Notes under the pieces: model-generated
Told to the model about the DNA's origin: nothing
What the model saw: the letters and a program-made list of their open reading frames with translations, nothing else
The model's database searches: none
Origin: Leptospiraceae bacterium
GTDB lineage: Bacteria > Spirochaetota > Leptospiria > Leptospirales > Leptonemataceae
Assembly (NCBI GenBank): GCA_020440935.1
Contig: JAGRNC010000204.1
Location: 1 to 5,217 of the forward strand
Reading direction: 5' to 3'
DNA: 5,217 bases
Made by a program: the position numbers and the translations under genes
In this document: positions 1-5,217 of the stretch, piece by piece
Position numbering within the stretch: the stretch's first letter is position 1
Layout: the number at the start of each line of letters is the position of its first letter

Positions 1-177
1 CACCATTTCCTGGATCTGGTATTTCATTGTATCTGCATTCTCAAAGAGAAACATCAGATATTCTCCCACGCCCACGCGGCGGTTCTTCTTTACGTCCAGC
101 ATTCGCTGTCGGTATTCGTCACGAATCCGATTGTAATCATCGGTGGGCATAATGTCCGTTACTTGAATCTTGTTCAT
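1..177 (-). CDS. DUF3501 family protein, N-terminal part (3' end outside window)
   Basis: The first 59 codons of a gene that runs off the left edge of the window. It begins MNKIQVTDIMPTDDYNRIRD and continues through RRVGVGEYLMFLFENADTMKYQIQEMV, which I recognise as the N-terminus of the DUF3501 family (usually near 200 residues). No catalytic function is established for this family. The visible part is soluble and charged, with no signal peptide or membrane segment. The ATG at 177 is well supported by a strong Shine-Dalgarno AGGAGG (188-183) placed 5 nt upstream. The gap to the upstream Fe-S oxidoreductase stop is 26 nt with no promoter visible, so it is very likely the third gene of the rubrerythrin operon. 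Family assignment rests on the recalled N-terminal pattern and on the gene order, which is characteristic of DUF3501 genes. Confidence 0.85.
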   Translation of the reverse strand, partial: MNKIQVTDIMPTDDYNRIRDEYRQRMLDVKKNRRVGVGEYLMFLFENADTMKYQIQEMV

Positions 178-182
178 AGTAT

Positions 183-188
183 CCTCCT
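183..188 (-). promoter_or_regulatory. Ribosome binding site of the DUF3501 gene
   Basis: AGGAGG on the minus strand, a full match to the anti-Shine-Dalgarno core, 5 nt before the ATG at 177. It lies in the 26-nt gap after the Fe-S oxidoreductase stop codon. It is the strongest ribosome binding site among the genes of this operon, which suggests the DUF3501 protein is translated independently and efficiently. Confidence 0.8.
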
Positions 189-203
189 TTCTATAAAGAA
201 AGA

Positions 204-1577
204 TTATTCGGCGGATTGTTCCACTGCCTTATTGAATCCGCCTTCTTCCGGCGATTTATAGGCACGGTTGAGAATTTGCACAGGATGCAGGGGACGCTCG
301 GAAAGCTCCATGCCCTGCTCCAGCTGAATGGCTGCCAGCGGGCAGTCCGTGGTCACCACATTGGCATCCTTCTCTTTTAGCTCATCGAATGCCCGCTTTC
401 CTTGCTTCATGCTCAATTCAAAGTATTCCTTGCGCATGGCCCAGGTGCCATCATGGCTGCAGCATTCGCTAACCAGGCCAATCTGGTTTTCCGGAATCAA
501 ACGCATTAGATCGCGGCTTCTAAATCCGATGTGCTGCGCTCGTAAATGGCAGGGAACGTGATAGGCCACCGATTCGGGAGTACTCTTAAAAGAGCGGTCA
601 AACTTCTCTTCTTGCTTGAGTTCAAACAGGAATTCGTGCAGATCCCGGGTCTGCTTTGAGATCAATTCGGCTTTTTTACGCTCTTCGCCTTCCAGGAAAT
701 TAGGATACTCCTGTTTTAATGTGAGCGAGCACGTAGGGTTAATGGCAAGAATTCGGTAGCCCTGCTCGGCAAATGGATAGAGAGATTTCAAATTGGCTCG
801 CATCTTCTTGCGAACCCATTTTAGATCGCCACTTTCCAGTCCGGGCATTCCGCAGCAATTCTGACTGGGGCATTGAATCTCGCACTTATGCCGCTCCAGC
901 ACTTCCACTGCATCTTTACCGACCTGCGGATTGTTGTAATTCACGAAACAGGTAGAGAATAGAACGACCTTGTTGGCTGGATCCACTTCCAGGCTCTTGC
1001 CCTCTTTTTCCATACGCTTTTTGCGCAGATGAAACCAGCGATGAAAACTGGTACGGTGAAAGTCGGGCAGCTTTTTCTCTTTATGAATACCCACAATGGC
1101 CTGGGCAATGGCCCGATGGAAGTTGCTTCCCAGAGCCTTATTTGCTACGGCCGAGATCAGGCCAGTGTTGACTTTACCCAGCAAATCGGCATTCTGCAGC
1201 ATCTTTCGTCGCAGGGGCACGCCCTGCTTCTTTGCTCGTACAATGACGGCGCGCTGCATGAGGGCGGGATAATTTAGATTAAATGCATGTTGGTCTTTGT
1301 CGGTGTATGGACAGGCTACGTAGCAAATCTTGCAATGAAAGCATTCATCGATTACTCGATTTTGATCTTCTTTCTTAATATTGTGTACATTATCCTCTGC
1401 ATAACCGTCCATGAAGGAAAAAAGCGTGGGAAAACTGGTGCAGTACTTAAAGCACATCCTGCATCCATTGCAGATTTCGAAAGAGCGATTTAGCTCGGCC
1501 TGTAGCGAGGCTTCATCCCAGTATTTGATATCGGTAGGATCATAAATTGCGTTGGATGTATCTGTTTGTTGAATCAC
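204..1577 (-). CDS. HdrD/GlpC-like Fe-S oxidoreductase (heterodisulfide reductase-related)
   Basis: A 457-residue soluble protein, complete, ending in TAA. Numbered from the GTG at 1577, it carries two ferredoxin-type 4Fe-4S motifs, CxxCxxCxxxC at 36-46 and CxxCxxCxxxCP at 79-90. Two cysteine-rich CCG-type domains follow: C210, C241-C242-G, C283, and then C343, C372-C373, C412. This is the layout of the HdrD/GlpC group (COG0247), which passes electrons or reduces disulfide-type substrates. No flavin domain or membrane anchor is visible, so partners are needed. In the CCG domains the final CxxC is reduced to a single Cys. Inference: it supplies electrons to, or works with, the rubrerythrin encoded upstream. 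The frame stays open to a GTG at 1649, but that GTG lies inside a strong hairpin, has no ribosome binding site, and would add 24 residues rich in Pro, Arg and His. The GTG at 1577 has GAGG six nt upstream. The true substrate is unknown. Confidence 0.92.
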   Translation of the reverse strand: MIQQTDTSNAIYDPTDIKYWDEASLQAELNRSFEICNGCRMCFKYCTSFPTLFSFMDGYAEDNVHNIKKEDQNRVIDECFHCKICYVACPYTDKDQHAFNLNYPALMQRAVIVRAKKQGVPLRRKMLQNADLLGKVNTGLISAVANKALGSNFHRAIAQAIVGIHKEKKLPDFHRTSFHRWFHLRKKRMEKEGKSLEVDPANKVVLFSTCFVNYNNPQVGKDAVEVLERHKCEIQCPSQNCCGMPGLESGDLKWVRKKMRANLKSLYPFAEQGYRILAINPTCSLTLKQEYPNFLEGEERKKAELISKQTRDLHEFLFELKQEEKFDRSFKSTPESVAYHVPCHLRAQHIGFRSRDLMRLIPENQIGLVSECCSHDGTWAMRKEYFELSMKQGKRAFDELKEKDANVVTTDCPLAAIQLEQGMELSERPLHPVQILNRAYKSPEEGGFNKAVEQSAE

Positions 1578-1583
1578 TTTCTT

Positions 1584-1587
1584 CCTC
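1584..1587 (-). promoter_or_regulatory. Ribosome binding site that decides the Fe-S oxidoreductase start
   Basis: GAGG, within CCGAGGAAGAAA on the minus strand, lies 6 nt before the GTG at 1577. The alternative in-frame GTG at 1649 is preceded by the rubrerythrin stop codon and no purine-rich stretch. This is why the shorter product was chosen. The match is moderate rather than perfect, so expression may be lower than that of the flanking genes. Confidence 0.6.
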
Positions 1588-1621
1588 GGACTTCTGGGGT
1601 ATGGGGATCGGGCGAAATTGT

Positions 1622-1650
1622 GGTGAGGAGGCCTTGCGGCGCTCCCCACC
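1622..1650 (-). other. Intercistronic RNA hairpin with GCAA tetraloop
   Basis: On the minus strand, 1650-1642 (GGTGGGGAG) pairs with 1630-1622 (CTCCTCACC) in a 9-bp stem with one G-U pair. After a single bulged C (1641), GCC pairs with GGC around a GCAA loop (1637-1634). The GNRA loop and the G-U pair exist only in the minus-strand RNA, the strand that is transcribed. It starts 6 nt after the rubrerythrin stop codon. The bases that follow (ACAATTTCG) hold no real U-tract, so it is not a classical intrinsic terminator. A role as a 3' stabiliser, processing point or partial terminator between the first and second genes is more likely. Confidence 0.7.
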
Positions 1651-1656
1651 CATGGA

Positions 1657-2076
1657 TTAGCTAATTGACTTCAGCCCTTGCTCGAATCGACCAGCGTGAG
1701 ACTTTTCAGCCTTCGCCAGAGTTTCGAACCAGTCTGCGATTTCAGTGAATCCTTCATCGCGAGCTGTCTTGGCCATTCCAGGATACATGTCAGTGTATTC
1801 ATGGGTTTCGCCTGCAACTGCAGATTTCAGATTCAAAGCAGTATCGCCAATGGGCAGATCAGTAGCGGGATCACCGATTTTTTTCATATATTCGAGGTGA
1901 CCGTGGGCATGGCCCGTTTCACCTTCCGCCGTATCACGGAACAGTCCGGCGATGTCCGGAAATCCTTCTACGTCGGCTTGCTTTGCGAAAAACAAATAGC
2001 GACGATTCGCCATAGATTCTCCAGCAAAGGCATCTTTCAGATTCTGGTGGGTTTTGCTTCCCTTAAGTTCTGCCAT
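1657..2076 (-). CDS. Rubrerythrin-type diiron protein without rubredoxin domain
   Basis: A 139-residue cytoplasmic ferritin-like protein, complete. It shows the full set of rubrerythrin iron ligands: E20 (AGES), E53 and H56 (EGETGH), E90 and E93 (GETHEY), E124 and H127 (EKSH). The spacing closely follows that of Desulfovibrio vulgaris rubrerythrin. Rubrerythrins reduce hydrogen peroxide to water at the diiron centre. The classic form is about 190 residues and ends in a rubredoxin domain with two CxxC knuckles. This protein has no cysteine at all, so electrons must come from a separate donor. The next gene encodes an iron-sulfur protein that could serve. Start ATG at 2076 has AGGAG (2087-2083) 6 nt upstream. 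It is the first gene of the operon and sits behind a promoter overlapped by a PerR/Fur-like box. The family call is firm; peroxidase activity is inferred from the family. Confidence 0.95.
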   Translation of the reverse strand: MAELKGSKTHQNLKDAFAGESMANRRYLFFAKQADVEGFPDIAGLFRDTAEGETGHAHGHLEYMKKIGDPATDLPIGDTALNLKSAVAGETHEYTDMYPGMAKTARDEGFTEIADWFETLAKAEKSHAGRFEQGLKSIS

Positions 2077-2082
2077 ATCTAT

Positions 2083-2087
2083 CTCCT
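2083..2087 (-). promoter_or_regulatory. Ribosome binding site of the rubrerythrin gene
   Basis: AGGAG on the minus strand, 6 nt before the ATG at 2076, an ideal spacing. It confirms the annotated start, which also matches the usual rubrerythrin N-terminus of about 19 residues before the first iron-binding Glu. Confidence 0.8.
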
Positions 2088-2140
2088 ATCATCCGACAGA
2101 GCGCCCCTTTCCGGAACGGTGTGGTTGAATGATTCTCGAT

Positions 2141-2155
2141 TTAGAATAAATCTAA
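2141..2155. promoter_or_regulatory. PerR/Fur-family operator (7-1-7 palindrome)
   Basis: The plus strand reads TTAGAAT-A-AATCTAA, an inverted repeat of two 7-bp arms around one base with six of seven positions symmetric. It agrees with the Bacillus PerR box TTATAATNATTATAA at 11 of 14 defined positions. It covers the proposed -10 element of the rubrerythrin promoter, where a bound repressor would block RNA polymerase. Rubrerythrin genes are known members of PerR regulons in several bacteria. No regulator gene is in the window, so whether PerR, Fur or another member binds is inference. Confidence 0.55.
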
Positions 2156-2171
2156 GGGGTGTGGCTTCCAA
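2143..2171 (-). promoter_or_regulatory. Putative sigma-70 promoter of the rubrerythrin operon
   Basis: On the minus strand, a -35 element TTGGAA (2171-2166, 4 of 6 consensus bases) and a -10 element TATTCT (2148-2143, 4 of 6, keeping the important first A and last T) are separated by exactly 17 nt. Transcription would start near 2136, giving a leader of about 60 nt. An alternative pairing, TTGATT (2175-2170) with TAGATT (2154-2149), has a 15-nt spacer and is less good. The position in the only sizeable intergenic gap supports a promoter here; the exact elements are uncertain. Confidence 0.45.
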
Positions 2172-2188
2172 TCAAATTTTGGTTTGAT
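2171..2188. repeat. AT-rich inverted repeat abutting the -35 element
   Basis: Perfect 6-bp arms ATCAAA (2171-2176) and TTTGAT (2183-2188) around TTTTGG. It ends at the proposed -35 element of the rubrerythrin promoter. The position fits an upstream activator site or a weak hairpin terminating read-through from the MBOAT gene; the sequence does not decide between them. Confidence 0.35.
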
Positions 2189-2203
2189 CGCGCGCTACAG
2201 ATT

Positions 2204-2237
2204 GATACTGAGATCCAGTCTCATTGCAAGCAGTATC
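2204..2237. repeat. Inverted repeat just downstream of the MBOAT gene
   Basis: Perfect 7-bp arms, CAGTATC at 2231-2237 and GATACTG at 2204-2210, enclose 20 nt. On the minus strand the enclosed part can form an inner GAGA/TCTC stem with a CTGGA loop. It begins 21 nt after the MBOAT stop codon. No T-run follows, so it is not a standard terminator. It could mark the 3' end of the thrS-MBOAT transcript or be a protein-binding site. Confidence 0.4.
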
Positions 2238-2258
2238 GGGTGGGACATCGGATTCGCG

Positions 2259-3836
2259 CTAAAATACAAAGTAAACAAATTCCTGCCTACCAGACCCGAG
2301 CAGGAGTAAGGTAAGCACCCCTGCTGCCACAAGGATGGCTCGGGCCAGCGATTGACCGAGGTCCATAAGCCCGCTTCCTCCCTGCGGCCCCGTAGCCCTG
2401 GACGGAAGCCATGAGGCCGGTCTGCTTCTGAGTAAATACTCCAGGCAGACGGCCGACAGAGCCGCACCAAACAACAGATATACAGAAAAAGATCCATTCC
2501 AGGCCACCGGATGCCATAGGTAGCCCATGAGGGATTGCCAGACTTCCACGCATACCTGCCATCCGTTTTGTTCGCTTCCTGCACGAAAAGGGATCCAGAG
2601 CAAAGTAACAAAAGCGAAAGTAATGCATCGAATGCCTTGCCGGCCCAACCACGAAAGGATCCGCGAGGCCCGACCCTCGCCGGCGAACGTTGATCCCGGC
2701 TCCCTGCCAATTGTCCGCTGATTTTTTCGGCCTCCCAGAGCATGCTCCAGCGCCAGCCAGAGACCATGCAATCCTCCCCAGATCAGAAAATTAACATGCG
2801 CCCCATGCCACAATCCGCCCAGGAGCATGGTGGCAAAGAGCGCCAGAAATGTGCGGGCCAACCCCCTACGCGAGCCGCCCAGTGGAATATAGATATGCTC
2901 GCGAAGCCATGCAGACAGAGTTACATGCCAGCGGCGCCAGAAGTCACGGCTGCCCCGAGCCAGATATGGACTAAAAAAATTCTCGGGCAGCCGAATACCA
3001 AACAGCCGGCCCACGCCCAGAGCTATCAAGGTGTAACCCTGAAAATCGAAGTAGATCTGGAAGCTGAAGGCCAGCACAGCCATGGCCACAGCCGAACCTT
3101 GACGGCCGCCCCCAGAAAATACCGGATCCACCAGGTCGGCCATGGAATCAGCAAGCAGCACCTTCCAGAGGTAGCCCCGAAGCATCAAGAATGCCCCGTG
3201 CCATAAATCATCCATGGTCGGGATGGGCCGAGCATCGAGCTGAGGAAAAAATGCGCTGCCGGTAACGATTGGTCCGGCCACCAGTTGCGGGAAAAAAGTC
3301 AGGTAGGCCAGGTAATCCACGAAACTACGCCGGGGTTCAATGGTTCCGCGGGCTACCTGGACCACATAGGAAATGTTCTGGAACGTATAGAAAGAAATGC
3401 CCAGCGGCAATAATAGCATTGGGCCGTTCCAGAGTCTCAAAAAGAATCCGGAGGATTCCAATGCATCCACGCCCTGCATTCTGGCGCTGGGTGCTGCCGC
3501 CAGGCTGTCCAGCCCTGCATTGTGGACATCTATATAGAAGAAAACGTACTTAAATAGCAGAAGCGGCAAAAGCAGCAGAGCGATCGTAATCCATAATCGG
3601 AACGACCCGGCCGGCCCCCGGGCTTTGCGAGCGCCAAAATAGGAAATCCACGCGACCAGGAGAAGTAGCAGAAGCCATTTAAGACCGGCAAAAGAATAGA
3701 ATATGGCCGAGAGAATGGCCAGGCCGTAGGAGATAGCACGATGCCCCTTCGCACTACGCGCCAGGTAGAGCCAGCCGCCATACGCCAGCCGCCCCGCCAG
3801 CAAGAACAGGAAAAAGGCAGGGCTTACAAAGCTCAT
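2259..3836 (-). CDS. MBOAT family membrane-bound O-acyltransferase (AlgI/DltB-like)
   Basis: A 525-residue polytopic inner-membrane protein, complete. It has roughly ten to twelve hydrophobic segments (for example 35-68, 80-103, 137-160, 174-196, 247-275, 330-365, 400-418, 450-468, 497-515). Family signatures are in order: PLGISFYTFQNISYVV (144-159), YLTFFPQLVAGPIV (178-191), FQIYFDFQGYT (259-269), PENFFSPYLARGSRDFWRRW ending in H304, and LLGGLWHG with H344, the likely catalytic His. The C-terminus, FVYFVF, is also typical. AlgI-type members carry an acyl group across the membrane for transfer to an exported polysaccharide or cell-wall polymer, usually with an SGNH-type periplasmic partner. 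No such partner is in the window, so the acceptor is unknown. The ATG at 3836 lies 6 nt after the thrS stop and has only a poor ribosome binding site, which points to translational coupling with thrS. Its GC content looks higher than that of its neighbours. Confidence 0.93.
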   Translation of the reverse strand: MSFVSPAFFLFLLAGRLAYGGWLYLARSAKGHRAISYGLAILSAIFYSFAGLKWLLLLLLVAWISYFGARKARGPAGSFRLWITIALLLLPLLLFKYVFFYIDVHNAGLDSLAAAPSARMQGVDALESSGFFLRLWNGPMLLLPLGISFYTFQNISYVVQVARGTIEPRRSFVDYLAYLTFFPQLVAGPIVTGSAFFPQLDARPIPTMDDLWHGAFLMLRGYLWKVLLADSMADLVDPVFSGGGRQGSAVAMAVLAFSFQIYFDFQGYTLIALGVGRLFGIRLPENFFSPYLARGSRDFWRRWHVTLSAWLREHIYIPLGGSRRGLARTFLALFATMLLGGLWHGAHVNFLIWGGLHGLWLALEHALGGRKNQRTIGREPGSTFAGEGRASRILSWLGRQGIRCITFAFVTLLWIPFRAGSEQNGWQVCVEVWQSLMGYLWHPVAWNGSFSVYLLFGAALSAVCLEYLLRSRPASWLPSRATGPQGGSGLMDLGQSLARAILVAAGVLTLLLLGSGRQEFVYFVF

Positions 3837-3842
3837 CCGGGA

Positions 3843-5217
3843 TCAGGACTTGGGACGCTCCACTTTTTCCCGAATGGTTTTTTCCCGGATCTCTTCTTGA
3901 AGTAGGTTCAAGAACGCATCCGTGGAGTATTCCTTCTGCTCGCCTGTAAAATAATTTCGAGCATTGATCTGGCCGGATTCCCGTTCCTTCTCGCCCACCA
4001 CCAGCATATAAGGAATCTTCATCTTTTCTGCATTTCGAATCCGCTTACCCAGGCTCTCCCCGATATCCAGAGTTACCCGAATGTCATTCTCCTGGAAAAA
4101 GGATTCCAGCTTCTTACCGTACTCCACAAATCCATCGCTTACGGGCAGAATCCGTACTTGTTCCGGCGCCAGCCAGAGCGGGAATGCTCCGGCAAAATGC
4201 TCGATTAGAAATCCGATAAAACGCTCATGAGTCCCCAGGGGGCTTCGGTGAATGCACACCGGACGCTTCATACTTCCATCCGGCGCTACATATTTAAGGT
4301 CAAACTTCTCGGGCATGAAAAGGTCGAGCTGACAGGTGCTGGCTGTGAATTCGCGACCAATCGAGGATTTTACCTGGAAATCCATCTTTGGGCCATAGAA
4401 GGCAGCCCCATCTTCCTCGACTACGAAGTCCACCCCGGACTCCTCCATCGCCCTTCGAGTGAGAGCCTCAGCTTTCTGCCACATGGCCTCATCTCCATGG
4501 TACTTGGAGTTCTCTGGATTTCGGAGCGCCAGCACCATGTGATAGTCTTTTATGCCCAAATTTTGGTAGTAATACTCATGAAGTTTAATCACGTTTTTGA
4601 ATTCTTCAACTGCCTGATCTTCGGCACAATAAATATGCGCATCGTTCATCCACATGGCGCGGACCCGCATCGTCCCAAACAAAGAGCCCGAATCCTCGTA
4701 CCGATGGCACAGCCCGTATTCGGTCATCCGGAGCGGTAGCTCGCGGTAGCTTCGAGGACGATCGTTGAAGATCGTATGATGAAACGGACAGTTCATCGGC
4801 TTGATATAGTAGCGCGTGTTGTCCATCTCCATGGGCGGAAACATATGCTCACTGTAATGAGGAAGGTGCTCAGAGGTGTAGAAAAGCTCCTCTTTGGTGA
4901 TCACCGGAGTGGTTACTCGCTGGTAACCGGCCTTTCTTTCGGTTAATTTTGCCCAATCTTCCAGCTGATCTTTAATCACATTACCCCGCGGAAGCCAGAG
5001 AATTAAGCCGGGTCCGATCTTTTCGCTGGTGGTAAATAATTCCAATTCCTGGCCCAGCTTGCGGTGATCCCGCTTCCGCGCCTCTTCCATCATCCATTCA
5101 TACTGTTTGAGTTCGTCCTCTGTGTTGAACAGGATCCCGCTAACTCGCTGCAGTTGCGGGCCTTTGGCATCGCCCTTCCAGTAGGCGCCGCTCACAGAAA
5201 CCAGCTTAAAACTACCC
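3843..5217 (-). CDS. thrS: Threonyl-tRNA synthetase, C-terminal part (5' end outside window)
   Basis: Threonine-tRNA ligase, cytoplasmic, charging tRNA-Thr. The reading frame is open to the right edge; about 457 codons are present against about 640 for the full enzyme. The TGS and most of the N-terminal editing domain are therefore outside. Numbered from the first whole codon, the linker FKLVSVSGAYWKGD (3-16) leads into the class II catalytic core. Zinc ligands C143, H194 and H323 are present. Motif 2 has the Arg in CHRYEDSG (R172), and motif 3 is GTHERF (R332). The anticodon-binding domain follows from about 347 (WLAPEQVRILPV). A GTG at 5195 looks like a start but falls within the conserved linker, so it is internal. 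Active-site surroundings differ from E. coli: MWMNDAHIYC replaces FTQDDAHIFC, and FTASTCQLD replaces WQCGTVQLD. The gene ends in TGA, 6 nt before the MBOAT start. Confidence 0.95.
   Translation of the reverse strand, partial: GSFKLVSVSGAYWKGDAKGPQLQRVSGILFNTEDELKQYEWMMEEARKRDHRKLGQELELFTTSEKIGPGLILWLPRGNVIKDQLEDWAKLTERKAGYQRVTTPVITKEELFYTSEHLPHYSEHMFPPMEMDNTRYYIKPMNCPFHHTIFNDRPRSYRELPLRMTEYGLCHRYEDSGSLFGTMRVRAMWMNDAHIYCAEDQAVEEFKNVIKLHEYYYQNLGIKDYHMVLALRNPENSKYHGDEAMWQKAEALTRRAMEESGVDFVVEEDGAAFYGPKMDFQVKSSIGREFTASTCQLDLFMPEKFDLKYVAPDGSMKRPVCIHRSPLGTHERFIGFLIEHFAGAFPLWLAPEQVRILPVSDGFVEYGKKLESFFQENDIRVTLDIGESLGKRIRNAEKMKIPYMLVVGEKERESGQINARNYFTGEQKEYSTDAFLNLLQEEIREKTIREKVERPKS

Noticed and set aside
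1622..1650. The hairpin as a classical intrinsic terminator
   Set aside because: The stem is strong but the following bases ACAATTTCG lack a U-tract, and the downstream genes have no evident promoter of their own.
2109..2116. TTCCGGAA palindrome in the rubrerythrin leader as an operator
   Set aside because: An isolated 8-bp palindrome is expected often by chance and it matches no operator I recognise.
2104..2159. CCCCTT / AAGGGG pairing as a leader riboswitch or attenuator
   Set aside because: Six-bp arms 44 nt apart are weak, and one arm lies upstream of the predicted transcription start, so both would not be in the same RNA.
1678..2187. 169-codon plus-strand open frame opposite rubrerythrin
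   Set aside because: It lies antisense to a well-supported gene, has no recognisable domain, and owes its length to the codon pattern of the opposite strand.
2195..2767. 190-codon minus-strand frame overlapping the end of the MBOAT gene
   Set aside because: Out of frame with an intact MBOAT gene that reaches its typical FVYFVF C-terminus, so there is no frameshift to explain. The protein is rich in Trp, Arg and Gly without a domain.
2742..3206. 154-codon plus-strand frame opposite the MBOAT gene
   Set aside because: Antisense shadow in GC-rich coding sequence; the product is low complexity and resembles nothing I know.
4227..4739. 170-codon plus-strand open frame opposite thrS
   Set aside because: Antisense shadow of a conserved coding region, with no family resemblance or ribosome binding site.
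5193..5195. GTG as the start codon of a 450-residue ThrRS
   Set aside because: The frame continues upstream to the window edge as G-S-F-K-L-V-S, which matches the conserved ThrRS linker before GAYWKGD. The gene is cut by the window and not short.

Overview
The window is a gene-dense stretch of bacterial chromosome in which every recognisable gene lies on the minus strand. It holds two complete genes of the MBOAT and rubrerythrin families, one complete Fe-S oxidoreductase gene, and two genes cut by the window edges (thrS at the right end, a DUF3501 gene at the left end). Base composition is moderate; by eye the MBOAT gene is the most GC-rich part. I see no mobile elements, tRNA or rRNA genes, CRISPR arrays or phage genes. 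The taxon cannot be fixed from this sequence. A free-living diderm bacterium fits, and a spirochaete of the Leptospirales is only a guess.

Reading in the direction of transcription (right to left), the first unit is thrS (3843-5217, 5' end missing) followed after only 6 nt by an AlgI/DltB-like membrane-bound O-acyltransferase (2259-3836). These two are probably co-transcribed and translationally coupled, although their functions are not obviously linked. A 182-nt non-coding gap (2077-2258) follows. It carries inverted repeats near the MBOAT stop and then a credible promoter whose -10 element lies inside a 15-bp 7-1-7 palindrome of the PerR/Fur type.

The second unit is rubrerythrin (1657-2076), an HdrD/GlpC-like Fe-S oxidoreductase (204-1577) and a DUF3501 protein (1-177, 3' end missing). 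This gene trio recurs in many bacteria, and its joint role has, to my knowledge, not been worked out. The rubrerythrin here has a complete diiron site but no rubredoxin domain, so it needs an outside electron donor; the iron-sulfur protein encoded next to it is the natural candidate. Together with the PerR-like operator this suggests a peroxide- or iron-responsive peroxide-reducing module. A strong hairpin with a GCAA tetraloop follows immediately after the rubrerythrin stop codon and may set a different expression level for rubrerythrin than for the two downstream genes.
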